Part shown: piece after piece, positions 7,926 through 16,552 of the stretch
Numbering within the stretch: the first letter of the stretch is position 1
Layout of the letters: every line of letters begins with the position of its first letter
NCBI GenBank assembly: GCA_945878355.1
Contig: CAMCTC010000012.1
Span: forward strand, 11,279-75,278
From: Bordetella parapertussis
GTDB taxonomy: Bacteria > Pseudomonadota > Gammaproteobacteria > Burkholderiales > Burkholderiaceae_C
DNA: 64,000 nt
Reading direction: 5' to 3'
The notes under the pieces: generated by a model
What the model was told of the DNA's origin: nothing
What the model saw: only the letters and a program-made list of their open reading frames with translations
The model's database searches: none
Translations under genes and position numbers: made by a program

Positions 7926-9782
7926 ATGGCCTTGCTGCAACTCTCAGAACCTGGGCAGACGCCCGACCCGCACAGCCGCCGAATCGCCGTGGGCATAGAC
8001 CTGGGCACCACCCATTCGCTGGTGGCCGCGGTTCGCCATGGTGTTGCTGAATGCCTGCCCGACGCCCAGGGTCGCAGCCTGTTGCCGTCGGTGGTGCGAT
8101 ACCTCGAGGGCAGCGGCCGACAGATTGGCTTCGACGCCCAGGCCTTGCAAGCCGAGGACCCGGAGAACACGGTGGTCAGCGTCAAGCGCCTGATGGGTCG
8201 CGGGCTGGCCGACGTCAAAGGCCACCGAGCGCTGCCTTACCGCTTTGTCGACCAGCCCGGCATGGTCGCGATCGACACCCGCCAGGGTGTGAAGACGCCG
8301 GTCGAGGTGTCGGCCGAGATCCTGGCCACGCTGCGTTACCGCGCTGAGGACAGCTTCAACGATGACTTGTTCGGTGCGGTGATCACCGTGCCGGCTTATT
8401 TCGATGATGCCCAGCGCCAAGCCACCAAGGACGCCGCGCAGCTGGCCGGGCTGAACGTGCTGCGGCTGATCAACGAGCCCACCGCCGCTGCGGTGGCTTA
8501 CGGGCTGGACAACGCCAGCGAGGGCTTGTACGCGGTCTACGACCTGGGCGGCGGTACCTTCGACATCTCGCTGCTGCGCTTGTCGCGCGGCGTGTTCGAG
8601 GTGGTGGCCACCGGTGGCGACGCGGCGCTCGGCGGCGACGATTTCGACCAGGTGTTGGCCGACTGGGCGCTGGCGCAGGCCGGGCGCACCGTGGCATCGG
8701 CGCACGACAAGCGCGCGCTGCTGGTGGCTGCTCGCGCCGCCAAAGAGGCGCTGACCGATGCGCCGCAGGCCACGCTTGGCTGCACACTGGGCGGGCATTT
8801 ACTCGAAGTGCTGGTCAAGCGCGAGCAGTTCGATGCGCTGACTCGGCCGCTGGTCGATCGCACGCTGGCGGCGGTGCGCAAGGTGCTGCGCGACGCCAAG
8901 CTCAAGCGCGATGAGGTGGCTGGCGTCGTGATGGTCGGCGGTTCGACCCGCATGCCCCAGGTGCAGGCGGCAGTGGGCGAGCTGTTCGGCCGCCCGCCGC
9001 TGACCAATCTGAACCCCGACGAGGTGGTCGCGGTGGGCGCAGCGATCCAGGCCAACGCGCTGGCCGGCAATGCGCGCGACGGCGAACTGCTGTTGCTCGA
9101 TGTGATCCCACTGTCACTGGGGCTGGAGACCATGGGTGGGCTGGTCGAGCGGGTGATCGAGCGCAACACGACGATCCCGGTGGCCAAGGCGCAGGACTTC
9201 ACGACCTTCAAGGACGGCCAGACCGCGATGGCCATCCATGTGCTGCAGGGCGAGCGCGAGCTGGTGGCCGACTGCCGATCGCTGGCGCGCTTTGAGCTGC
9301 GCGGCATCCCGGCCATGGTGGCCGGTGCGGCGCGAATCCGTGTCAGCTTCCAGGTCGATGCCGACGGACTGCTCAGCGTCTCGGCGCGCGAGATGGGGTC
9401 TGGCGTCGAGGCCTCGGTGATCGTCAAGCCCAGCTACGGGCTGGCCGACGACCAGATCACGACGATGCTGCAAGACGGCTTTGCCAGCGCCGAGACCGAC
9501 ATGGTGGCGCGGCGTTTGCGCGAAGCCCGGGTCGAGGCCGAGCGCATGACATTGGCCACCCGCGCCGCATTGGCTGCCGACGGTGAGCTGCTTGCCGAGG
9601 GCGAGCGCGAAGCCATCGAATCGCTGCTGGTCGACCTGGCGCGCATCGCCGCAGGCATAGACCACGCAGCAATCGACAGCGCGGTCGAGCGCCTGGCCGA
9701 AGGCACCGAAGGATTTGCCGCTGCGCGAATGAACCGCGGCATCCAGGCTGCGCTCACCGGCCGCCAGATCAACGACATCTGA
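7926..9782 (+). CDS. hscA: Fe-S assembly chaperone HscA
   Basis: A 618-residue Hsp70-type ATPase specialised for IscU. It has [13 protein letters not shown] for the phosphate loop, [10 protein letters not shown], and [13 protein letters not shown] in the nucleotide-binding domain. The substrate-binding domain follows from about residue 400. It uses ATP to drive cluster release from IscU through the LPPVK site. It lies 36 bp after hscB. Confidence 0.96.
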   Translation: MALLQLSEPGQTPDPHSRRIAVGIDLGTTHSLVAAVRHGVAECLPDAQGRSLLPSVVRYLEGSGRQIGFDAQALQAEDPENTVVSVKRLMGRGLADVKGHRALPYRFVDQPGMVAIDTRQGVKTPVEVSAEILATLRYRAEDSFNDDLFGAVITVPAYFDDAQRQATKDAAQLAGLNVLRLINEPTAAAVAYGLDNASEGLYAVYDLGGGTFDISLLRLSRGVFEVVATGGDAALGGDDFDQVLADWALAQAGRTVASAHDKRALLVAARAAKEALTDAPQATLGCTLGGHLLEVLVKREQFDALTRPLVDRTLAAVRKVLRDAKLKRDEVAGVVMVGGSTRMPQVQAAVGELFGRPPLTNLNPDEVVAVGAAIQANALAGNARDGELLLLDVIPLSLGLETMGGLVERVIERNTTIPVAKAQDFTTFKDGQTAMAIHVLQGERELVADCRSLARFELRGIPAMVAGAARIRVSFQVDADGLLSVSAREMGSGVEASVIVKPSYGLADDQITTMLQDGFASAETDMVARRLREARVEAERMTLATRAALAADGELLAEGEREAIESLLVDLARIAAGIDHAAIDSAVERLAEGTEGFAAARMNRGIQAALTGRQINDI

Positions 9783-9831
9783 GGGTATGAATCTTTCTGC
9801 TGCGCACACCGATCTCGGGCCTGCGCTGCTC

Positions 9832-9849
9832 GCCGTACGGGTGTACGGC
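9832..9849 (+). promoter_or_regulatory. Perfect hairpin between hscA and fdx
   Basis: GCCGTAC and GTACGGC pair over 7 bp around the loop GGGT, within the 148-bp gap before fdx. There is no T-run, so a terminator is unlikely; an mRNA stability element is possible. Confidence 0.4.
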
Positions 9850-9930
9850 TGTGCCGCTCGACCCAATCTCGGCGCGCTCGCGACGAAATCTTCACACTCT
9901 CAGCACCGACATTGCCAAGGTTAAGACTCC

Positions 9931-10269
9931 ATGCCCGTCATCAAGATCCTGCCCCACGCCGAACTCTGCCCGCAGGGCCGCGCGATCACCGCGGCCCGTG
10001 GCACCTCGATTTGCGAGGCCTTGCTCGAGAACGGCGTGGCGATCGAGCATGCCTGCGACATGAGCTGCGCCTGCACCACCTGCCATGTGATCGTGCGCGA
10101 GGGCTTGCGCTCGCTCGGCGAGATGGACGAGACCGAAGAGGACCTGCTCGACCGTGCCTGGGGCCTGGAACCCGATTCGCGGTTGAGCTGCCAAGCCATC
10201 CTGGCCGACACCGACCTGACGATCGAGATCCCGAAGTACACGATCAACCACGCGCGCGAGAACCACTGA
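9931..10269 (+). CDS. fdx: ISC-system [2Fe-2S] ferredoxin
   Basis: A 112-residue adrenodoxin-type ferredoxin. Its cluster ligands are in ACDMSCACTTCHV (C-x5-C-x2-C) plus a distal Cys in RLSCQAI. It supplies electrons for cluster assembly on IscU. It is the last gene of the isc operon; no iscX follows. A 7-bp inverted repeat (CTGACGC/GCGTCAG, 10266-10296) spans the short convergent gap to the next gene. Confidence 0.95.
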   Translation: MPVIKILPHAELCPQGRAITAARGTSICEALLENGVAIEHACDMSCACTTCHVIVREGLRSLGEMDETEEDLLDRAWGLEPDSRLSCQAILADTDLTIEIPKYTINHARENH

Positions 10270-10298
10270 CGCGCACGCAGGCTCGCCAAGCGTCAGCG

Positions 10299-11474
10299 CT
10301 AGGGCAGGGCGGCCGCCTTGTTGTCGCGCAGGAAGCCCAGCAGCAAGTGGTTCACCGCCTCGGGCTGCTCTTGCTGGACCCAGTGGCCTGCGCCGTCGAT
10401 CAGGTGGCAGCCTTGCAGCTGGGTGCAGGCACGGGTCTGCATCGCCTCGAAAGCGCCCGGGTTCTGGTAGACGCCCCAGTCGCTGCGGCCGGCGATGAAC
10501 AGCGCTGGCACCTCGATCTTCAGGCCTGAGAACAGCTGCAACTCGGACGCGAAGTTTGCCGCGGTTCGGCAGCGATACCACAGCAGCCCGCCCTGGAAAC
10601 CGGTTCGCTGGTACTCGGTCGCATAGACGCCCAATTCATGCTCGGTCAACCAGCCGCAGGCCGCGATCTCGGCCGCGCTCGGCATCTCGTCGGCGACGGT
10701 CTCGGCCATGCCGCGCGCCAGGTCCATGATGTAGTAGGTGGGCATCTTGGCCAGCTCAGCCGCGCTCATGGACGCCAGCGGCTGAGGCTGGTTGCCCGGC
10801 CAGTCGGCGCTCTTGTGGTGGTAGTAGGCGCGCAGCATCGCGTGCACCCCTTGCGGGCAGCGCCACAGGTCGGCGTTGGCCTCAGGGCTGGCGTAATACC
10901 ACTGGTAGTGCTTGCGCGGACGCGGCAGCGCTGCCAACTCGGTGAGCAGTTGGTCGATGGTCGTTGTGGGGCGTTGCGGCTGGCCCTGCGCCGTGGCCAG
11001 AGGCAGCGGCGGCGGCCCGCCGAAGGGTGCGCTCATCAGCACCACCGACCTGAACACATCGGGCCGAACCAGCGCACACCAGGCTGCGACCGGCGAGCCG
11101 AAATCGTGTCCGACCACAGCGTCCACTGAGCGCACGCCGATGGCGGCCAGCAAGCCCATCGCATCGCGCACCAGGTTGAGCATTCCGAAGCTGCCGAGGG
11201 CGGCCGGGTCTGCGTCGTCCCAGCCTGTGGTGCGCCCGTAGCCGCGCTGATCGGGCGCGATCACGTGGTAGCCCGCGGCAGCGATCTCGGGCATCAGCTT
11301 GCGCCAGCTGTAGGCCAGCTCCGGGAAGCCGTGCAGCAACAGCACGCAGGGTCGGCCCGGTGTCTCATGCCCGGCCTCTAGCAGGTGCATGTTCAGGCCG
11401 TTGACCTTGGGCACAAAGCGGCTGCGGATGCCTGCGGGCAGCAAGCCGGGGTCCAGAACGGCGGGGTCGGTCAT
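10299..11474 (-). CDS. Alpha/beta hydrolase, epoxide hydrolase-like
   Basis: A 391-residue alpha/beta-fold hydrolase. It has HGFPELAYSW (oxyanion-hole HGxP), DQRGYGRT, the nucleophile elbow VGHDFGS with Asp as nucleophile, and a C-terminal GAGHWVQQEQP holding the catalytic His. An Asp nucleophile points to epoxide hydrolase or haloalkane dehalogenase; HGFPE and a tyrosine-rich cap favour epoxide hydrolase. The ATG at 11474 fits MTDPAVLDPGL; longer frames extend into the divergent toxin-antitoxin promoter. The natural substrate is unknown. Confidence 0.82.
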   Translation of the reverse strand: MTDPAVLDPGLLPAGIRSRFVPKVNGLNMHLLEAGHETPGRPCVLLLHGFPELAYSWRKLMPEIAAAGYHVIAPDQRGYGRTTGWDDADPAALGSFGMLNLVRDAMGLLAAIGVRSVDAVVGHDFGSPVAAWCALVRPDVFRSVVLMSAPFGGPPPLPLATAQGQPQRPTTTIDQLLTELAALPRPRKHYQWYYASPEANADLWRCPQGVHAMLRAYYHHKSADWPGNQPQPLASMSAAELAKMPTYYIMDLARGMAETVADEMPSAAEIAACGWLTEHELGVYATEYQRTGFQGGLLWYRCRTAANFASELQLFSGLKIEVPALFIAGRSDWGVYQNPGAFEAMQTRACTQLQGCHLIDGAGHWVQQEQPEAVNHLLLGFLRDNKAAALP

Positions 11475-11634
11475 CGTGTTGGTTCTTTCATGAAGATGGC
11501 CGCGCCATGCTGGCTGGGCGCGGGTCCATGGGGAGTCCGATTGTCTAGCCCTGTCGGTCTGGACCTGTCGCGCTTGCGATATCAAACCCAACACAGTTAG
11601 CCGAAATTTTGAATAAATATTGTAGAATTTTGCG

Positions 11635-11886
11635 ATGGACAAGCTATTTTCAGGCCGCAGCATCGGCATCTCCGAACTGCGTGAGGCGCCTGGCCGGGCC
11701 TTCGCGCAGGCTGGCGACGAGGCCGTCGTGGTGCTCAACCACAACCAGCCCGCGGGCTACATCCTGTCGAACAGCCTGATGGCACGCCTGATGGATCAAC
11801 TCGCCGACCGGGTCGTCAGCGACAAGGCGCGTGAGCGCATGCCGTCGTTGGCATCGGCGCGCAAGATCTCGTTCGATGAGTTATGA
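11635..11886 (+). CDS. Phd/YefM-family antitoxin of a RelE-type pair
   Basis: An 83-residue protein with the N-terminal Phd/YefM pattern (ISELREAPGRAFAQAGDEAVVVLNHNQPAGYILS), which forms the DNA-binding dimer, and a charged C-terminal tail that would wrap the toxin. It overlaps the toxin gene by 11 bp. The upstream 11600-11630 stretch is unusually AT-rich for this genome and probably holds the promoter and operator, which antitoxin and complex would repress. Confidence 0.87.
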   Translation: MDKLFSGRSIGISELREAPGRAFAQAGDEAVVVLNHNQPAGYILSNSLMARLMDQLADRVVSDKARERMPSLASARKISFDEL

Positions 11887-12157
11887 GTTGGCGATCGATC
11901 CGCTGGCCGAACGCGAGTGGGGTCGGCTCGATGGCGCGGTTCGAAAGCGCTTCAAACAAAAGCTGCTGACCGAGCGACTGCTCGTGCCGCGGGTGGCCAA
12001 GGACGCTTTGCACGGCTTGGCCGACACTTACAAGATCAAGATCACGTCGCCGCAATATCGACTCGCTTACCACGTCGATGACCAGGCGCTGGTGCTGACC
12101 ATCTTGGCCATCAGCACGCGCGACGATGTCTACGAATTGCTCAAATCGCACAAATAG
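11876..12157 (+). CDS. RelE/ParE-superfamily toxin
   Basis: A 93-residue small basic toxin with family features: ...EREWGRLDGAVRKRFKQKL... helices and a C-terminal strand block with YKIKITSPQYRLAYHVDD. RelE-like members cut mRNA at the ribosome; ParE-like members inhibit gyrase. The YRLAY strand followed by ISTRDDVYELL is closer to RelE/StbE. The ATG (11876) lies inside the antitoxin frame, which makes translation coupled. It is convergent with tolA, with a gap of only 29 bp. Confidence 0.87.
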   Translation: MSYELAIDPLAEREWGRLDGAVRKRFKQKLLTERLLVPRVAKDALHGLADTYKIKITSPQYRLAYHVDDQALVLTILAISTRDDVYELLKSHK

Positions 12158-12186
12158 GTTTTCAGCATCAACCGCCCAGCCAACCC

Positions 12187-13080
12187 TCATTCCTGGCGCG
12201 GAAACACCAGAATCATCGTCGGCAGGATCTGCCCGTTGTCCAGCGGCAGCTTGGCCGTGCGGTCGATGGCTCGCAGCACGGTGTCGTCCCAGACCGGGTT
12301 GCCGCTGGTCTTGATGATGCGGCGGCCGACGATGCTGCCGTCGGGTGCGCAGCGGACTTCGACCTCGGCGATCGGGTTGCCGACGACCTCTTGGGTCAGC
12401 ACGATGTTGGGTTTGATCCTGGCCTTGATGCGGCCTGCATAGGCCGCCGACGGCGCGGCATCGCGCGCAGCGTTGCCGGTGGCATTGGCCGCGCCTGTGG
12501 CGCCAGCCTGACCCAGCATGCGCTTGAGGTTCTCCTCGCGCAACTTGGCGGTGTTTGCATCCTGCAGCGCAGCCTCTTTGGCCTGTTTGCGCTGGTCTTC
12601 AAGAGCGGCCTGGCGCTGCGCAATTTTCTCGTCGGCCAGGCGTTTGTCTTCGGCCGCTTTCTTCAACAGCAAGGCCTTTTCCTGGGCGCGCTTTTCGCGC
12701 TCGGCGGCCTCGCGCGCAGCCTGCTGTTCTTTTTTGCGTTTTGCGGCCTTCTCCAGCGCGATCTCGGCGTCCCGATCGGCCTCGACCGGCTTGGGTGGTA
12801 CCGGCTTGGGCGGCGCGGGCTCGGGGCGGCGCTCGGGCGGTGGCGGTGCCGGCGTCGGGGCTGGCGTCGGGGCTGGCGTCGGGGCCGGTGCCGCCACCTG
12901 GGGCACGGCGGCCCAGAGTTCGGCGCTGGCAAGCACATCGGGCTGCGGCAGCCGCCAGTTCAGCCCCAGCGCCAGCGCGCCGACCAACCCGCCGTGCGCC
13001 AGCAGCGCCAGCAAGGCACCCAGGCCCAGCCTGGCGTCTGCGCGAGGCAGCAGCGCGTCACGCGCAAGCGCTGCTGGCAC
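12187..13080 (-). CDS. tolA: Cell-envelope protein TolA
   Basis: A 297-residue inner-membrane protein. It has one N-terminal transmembrane segment (GLGALLALLAHGGLVGALALG), a Pro/Ala-rich linker, a long Lys/Glu/Ala helical rod (about residues 100-185), and a C-terminal TonB/TolA domain ending RTAKLPLDNGQILPTMILVF. It spans the periplasm and links the TolQR motor to the outer membrane. The start is GTG, two bases after the tolR stop; no upstream ATG exists. tolB and pal, normally next, are absent: the neighbour is a toxin-antitoxin pair. Confidence 0.9.
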   Translation of the reverse strand: MPAALARDALLPRADARLGLGALLALLAHGGLVGALALGLNWRLPQPDVLASAELWAAVPQVAAPAPTPAPTPAPTPAPPPPERRPEPAPPKPVPPKPVEADRDAEIALEKAAKRKKEQQAAREAAEREKRAQEKALLLKKAAEDKRLADEKIAQRQAALEDQRKQAKEAALQDANTAKLREENLKRMLGQAGATGAANATGNAARDAAPSAAYAGRIKARIKPNIVLTQEVVGNPIAEVEVRCAPDGSIVGRRIIKTSGNPVWDDTVLRAIDRTAKLPLDNGQILPTMILVFPRQE

Positions 13081-13082
13081 CG

Positions 13083-13508
13083 TCAGCCGCCCTGGCGCAC
13101 CGACAGGCCGATGCGTGCGATGCCGGCGCGCTGCAGCACGTCCATCGCGCGCACCACCTGTTCGTACTTCACCGACTTGTCGGCCGAGATCACCACCGGC
13201 ACCTGCGGGTTGCCGGCTTGCAGCTTCTGGACCGCCGCTGCCAGGCCAGACACCGTGGTGGGCTGCGGGTCAGCGCCGTCCAGACGAAGTCGCAGCTTTT
13301 CGTCAATGCCGACAATGACCTCGACCACGCTGGTCGGCCGGTTCGCGGCCTTGCCCACGCTGGGCAGTTCGACGAGGCCGGTGGTGATCAGCGGCGCGGT
13401 GACCATGAAGATGATCAGCAACACCAGCATCACGTCGATGAACGGCACCATGTTCATCTCGGCGATCGCGCGGCGGCCTCTGCGGCCTCTGGAGACAACG
13501 GCTGCCAT
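13083..13508 (-). CDS. tolR: Tol-Pal motor subunit TolR
   Basis: A 141-residue ExbD/TolR protein. A short cytoplasmic N-terminus is followed by one membrane helix containing the proton-conducting Asp (NMVPFIDVMLVLLIIFMV) and a periplasmic domain. It works with TolQ to convert proton flow into TolA movement. It lies between tolQ and tolA with gaps of 2-6 bp. ExbD is an alternative name, but the TolA-type partner favours TolR. Confidence 0.92.
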   Translation of the reverse strand: MAAVVSRGRRGRRAIAEMNMVPFIDVMLVLLIIFMVTAPLITTGLVELPSVGKAANRPTSVVEVIVGIDEKLRLRLDGADPQPTTVSGLAAAVQKLQAGNPQVPVVISADKSVKYEQVVRAMDVLQRAGIARIGLSVRQGG

Positions 13509-13514
13509 GGCAGC

Positions 13515-14201
13515 CTACCTCGCGGGCGCAGGCGCCTGGGCGGCGTTGCGCTGCAGGATGTTGGAGAACTCCTCGATGAAGCTCTCGAGCTGGGTCGCGA
13601 TGCGGTCGATGTCGCGCGCAAACCGGTTGTAGGCCACGACGGCGGGGATCGCCGCGAACAAGCCGATCGCGGTGGCCACCAGCGCCTCGGCGATGCCTGG
13701 CGCGACGGTGGCCAGCGTGACCTGCTGCACATTGGACAGGCCGACGAACGCATGCATGATGCCCCAGACCGTGCCGAACAATCCCACGTAAGGGCTGACC
13801 GAGGCGACGCTGGCGAGGAACCCGACATTGCCCTCGATCGCGTCGAGCTCGCGCTGCAGGCTGGCGCGCATCGCGCGGCGGGCGCCGTCGAGCTGGCCTT
13901 GGGCGTCGAGCCGGCGCTCGCGCAGCTTGAGAAACTCGCGCATGCCGCTGGCGAAGATGCGCTCCAGCGTCGCGCTGTGCTGGTTGGCGCTGGCGCTGGC
14001 GTACAGGTCGTTGAGGTTCTTGCCCGACCAGAAAGACTGCTCGAAATCGTCGTTGTCACGGCGCAGCCTGCGCAGGCCGAAGAGCTTGTTGAAGATCACG
14101 CTCCAACTCGCCAGCGAGGTCAGCAGCAAGCCGGCGATCACCAACTGCACCACGAAGCCGGCGTGCAGCACCAGCGTGATGATTGAGAAATCCTGGTTCA
14201 T
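13515..14201 (-). CDS. tolQ: Tol-Pal motor subunit TolQ
   Basis: A 228-residue MotA/TolQ/ExbB proton channel with three membrane segments: an N-terminal helix (LVLHAGFVVQLVIAGLLL) and two later helices including VGLFGTVWGIMHAF and GIAEALVATAIGLFAAIPAVVAYN. It is the first gene of tolQRA. No ybgC thioesterase precedes it; instead an aminotransferase gene ends 84 bp upstream. Confidence 0.93.
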   Translation of the reverse strand: MNQDFSIITLVLHAGFVVQLVIAGLLLTSLASWSVIFNKLFGLRRLRRDNDDFEQSFWSGKNLNDLYASASANQHSATLERIFASGMREFLKLRERRLDAQGQLDGARRAMRASLQRELDAIEGNVGFLASVASVSPYVGLFGTVWGIMHAFVGLSNVQQVTLATVAPGIAEALVATAIGLFAAIPAVVAYNRFARDIDRIATQLESFIEEFSNILQRNAAQAPAPAR

Positions 14202-14285
14202 GGTGTGGCGCTCCTGGGGGTCAGCGTCGGGGTCGGCCGCTGGGGCGGGAAGGGTGGTGGCTTGGAGCCCTTGCTTGCATTGGGT

Positions 14286-15467
14286 TCATGCCAGCACCCG
14301 CTGCAAGCGGTGCAGCGCCTCCTCGAGCTTGTCCCGGCTGCTGGCAAACGACAGCCGCAGCCAGCGCGCCGGGTCGTGGCGACCGAAGTCGCGGCCTGGC
14401 GTCAGCGCGACATGCGCGCTGTGCATCAAATCGAAGGCGAAATCCCAGCTGTTGGCGCTGTGCGTGCTGCAATCGGCGTAGGCGTAGAAAGCGCCGTCGG
14501 GCAGCACCGGCACCGTCAGCCCCAGCCGGTTCAGTGCGGGCACGACGAAGTCGCGGCGGGCGCGGAACTCGGCCCGCCGGCGCTCATACTCGGCAATCGA
14601 TGCGGGGTCGAAGCAGGCCAGCGCCGCGTGCTGGGCGATGGTCGAGGCGCAGATGAACAGGTTTTGCGCCAGCCGTTCGACCGGTTCGACCAAGGCCTCG
14701 GGCAAGACCAGCCAGCCCAGGCGCCAGCCCGTCATGTTGAAGTATTTCGAGAAGCTGTTGACCGAGACGATGTGCTCGCCAAGCTGCAGCGCGCTGCGGC
14801 CAAAAGCCTCGTCGTAGCTCAGGCCCAGGTAGATCTCGTCGACGATGGTCACGCCGCCGTGGCCGGCGACGACCGCTGCGATGCGCCGCAGTTCGTCGGG
14901 GTGGATCGAGGTGCCGGTGGGGTTGCTGGGTGACGCGAGCAGCACGCCGCGCGTGGCCGGGCACCAGGCCTGCGCCACCATCTCGGCGTCGAGCTGGAAG
15001 CGTTGCGCGGCGTTGGTCGGCAGCAGCTTGGCCACGGCCTGCGCCGCGGCGACGAAGTGCCGGTTGCAGGGGTAGCTCGGGTCGGGCATCAGCACCTCGT
15101 CGCCGGCCTCGAACAAGGCCAGGCAGACCAGTTGCAGCGCTGCCGACGCGCCGGCCGTGATGACGATGCGGCGCGCCGGGATGTCTAGCCCGAAGCGCTG
15201 CGCATACCAGCCCGAGAGCGCCTCGCGCAGTGCTGGCAGGCCGGTGGCGTCGGTGTACTGGCTGCGGCCAGCACGGATCGCCCGCTCGGCGGCCTCTTGG
15301 ACCAGCGGCGGCGCGGTGAAATCGGGCTCGCCGATGTTGAGAAACAGCATGCGCTCGCCACCTTGCGCCGGGTCGCAAGCCGGGCTGGCGGCGATCAGCG
15401 CCGCGGCCTTGGCGCATTCCATGACGTAGAAGGGCTCGATGTGGTCGAGCCTGCTGGCCAGCCTCAT
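14286..15467 (-). CDS. Class I/II PLP-dependent aminotransferase
   Basis: A 393-residue fold-type I aminotransferase. The PLP lysine is in SFSKYFNMTGWRLGW, with SPSNPTGT and the late Arg in RLSFASS binding the substrate carboxylate. It resembles aspartate/alanine-type transaminases; substrate specificity cannot be read from sequence. The start codon is the third of three ATGs carried on a 14-bp tandem repeat; the first two open tiny reading frames that each end in ATGA on the next start. Confidence 0.88.
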   Translation of the reverse strand: MRLASRLDHIEPFYVMECAKAAALIAASPACDPAQGGERMLFLNIGEPDFTAPPLVQEAAERAIRAGRSQYTDATGLPALREALSGWYAQRFGLDIPARRIVITAGASAALQLVCLALFEAGDEVLMPDPSYPCNRHFVAAAQAVAKLLPTNAAQRFQLDAEMVAQAWCPATRGVLLASPSNPTGTSIHPDELRRIAAVVAGHGGVTIVDEIYLGLSYDEAFGRSALQLGEHIVSVNSFSKYFNMTGWRLGWLVLPEALVEPVERLAQNLFICASTIAQHAALACFDPASIAEYERRRAEFRARRDFVVPALNRLGLTVPVLPDGAFYAYADCSTHSANSWDFAFDLMHSAHVALTPGRDFGRHDPARWLRLSFASSRDKLEEALHRLQRVLA

Positions 15468-15498
15468 GCTGCCGGTCTCATGCAGCCGGTCTCATGCA
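15457..15498 (-). repeat. Three tandem 14-bp units carrying start codons
   Basis: Units at 15457-15470, 15471-15484 and 15485-15498 read (minus strand) about TGCATGAGACCGGC. The second and third are identical, and the first differs at 3 positions and contains the aminotransferase ATG. Each of the outer units opens a 5-codon frame, ATG AGA CCG GCN GCA TGA (15495-15478 and 15481-15464), whose stop overlaps the next ATG. Confidence 0.85.
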
Positions 15499-15519
15499 GC
15501 GGACTCGGTCAAACTCGGT

Positions 15520-16044
15520 TCACCCCGCCCGGCGCGCATCGTTGCGTGCCTTGACCTCGACCGGTCTGAGGTCGGCTGCGGCCTTGTCGAGCACGCCGTT
15601 GACGTATTTGTGACCGTCGGTGCCGCCAAAACTCTTGGCCAGTTCCACCGCTTCGTTGATCACCACCCGGTAAGGGATGTCTATGCAGTGGCTGAGCTCG
15701 TAGGCGCCGATCATCAGCACCCCATGCTCGACCGGCGACAGCAGGCTGGTCTTGCGGTCGACATGTCGTGCCAGCACCGCGTCCAGCGTCGCCGCCTCGC
15801 GGATGCCGCCATGCAGCAGCGCGTCGAAGTGCGGCCGGTCGCACTTCTCGAAGCCCTCTTGGTCGCGGATATGGGCCTCGATCTCGGCGCCGTCGGCGCC
15901 GCTGAGCAGCCATTGGTACAGCCCTTGCAGCGCCAGCTCGCGCGAGCGGCGGCGCGTCGACTTGGCCTGCGGCTTGCGCGCCGGCCGGTTCGCTGACGGG
16001 TCGGCAACGGGTGCGTGCTGCGGCTTTACCGGGGAATCGGTCAC
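15520..16044 (-). CDS. nusB: Transcription antitermination factor NusB
   Basis: A 174-residue all-helical NusB. The core from [21 protein letters not shown] through [35 protein letters not shown] is diagnostic. It binds boxA RNA with S10 to prevent termination in rRNA operons. A roughly 30-residue basic, disordered N-terminal extension precedes the fold. The start overlaps the ribH stop (ATGA at 16041-16044), so ribBA-ribH-nusB is one operon. Confidence 0.95.
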   Translation of the reverse strand: MTDSPVKPQHAPVADPSANRPARKPQAKSTRRRSRELALQGLYQWLLSGADGAEIEAHIRDQEGFEKCDRPHFDALLHGGIREAATLDAVLARHVDRKTSLLSPVEHGVLMIGAYELSHCIDIPYRVVINEAVELAKSFGGTDGHKYVNGVLDKAAADLRPVEVKARNDARRAG

Positions 16045-16517
16045 GTCAGCTCGTTCAGCAGCGTGGCCATCTCGACCGCCACGCGGGCGGCGTCGCGGCC
16101 CTTGTCTTCGGCGCGGGCCCAGGCCTGCTCCATGTTTTCGACCGTCAGGATCGCGTTGGCCACCGGCAGGCTGTGGTCAAGCGCGACCCGGCTGACGCCG
16201 GCGCCACTCTCGTTGGCCACCAGCTCGAAATGGTAGGTCTCGCCCCGGACGATGCAACCCAGCGCGATCAGCGCGTCGAAGTCGTTGCTCTCGGCCAGTG
16301 CCTGCAAGGCCAGGGGTACTTCCAGCGCACCAGGCACGGTGATCAGCCGGATGTTGTCGGGATCAACGCCCAATGCGGCCAGTTCTGCCAGGCAGGACTT
16401 GGCCAGCGCGCCGGTGATGTCGGCGTTGAAGCGTGCTTGCACGATACCGATCGCCAGCGGCGAGCCGTTGAGCGGGTTGGCCGGGACGAGGTCCTCGCCT
16501 TGGTTGGCGTTGCGCAT
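16041..16517 (-). CDS. ribH: 6,7-dimethyl-8-ribityllumazine synthase
   Basis: A 158-residue lumazine synthase that condenses 5-amino-6-ribitylamino-uracil with 3,4-dihydroxybutanone phosphate, the penultimate riboflavin step. Signatures are [44 protein letters not shown] and a C-terminal [12 protein letters not shown]. The ATG at 16517 is preceded by a purine-rich region. It lies between ribBA (36 bp upstream) and nusB. Confidence 0.95.
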   Translation of the reverse strand: MRNANQGEDLVPANPLNGSPLAIGIVQARFNADITGALAKSCLAELAALGVDPDNIRLITVPGALEVPLALQALAESNDFDALIALGCIVRGETYHFELVANESGAGVSRVALDHSLPVANAILTVENMEQAWARAEDKGRDAARVAVEMATLLNELT

Positions 16518-16552
16518 GGATGCTTTCGGGGGAAGGAGAAGGGCCGGCGGGC

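Noticed and set aside
12555..14186. Long plus-strand frames opposite tolQRA
   Set aside because: Composition is the shadow of high-GC third positions; tolA, tolR and tolQ on the other strand have clear family motifs.
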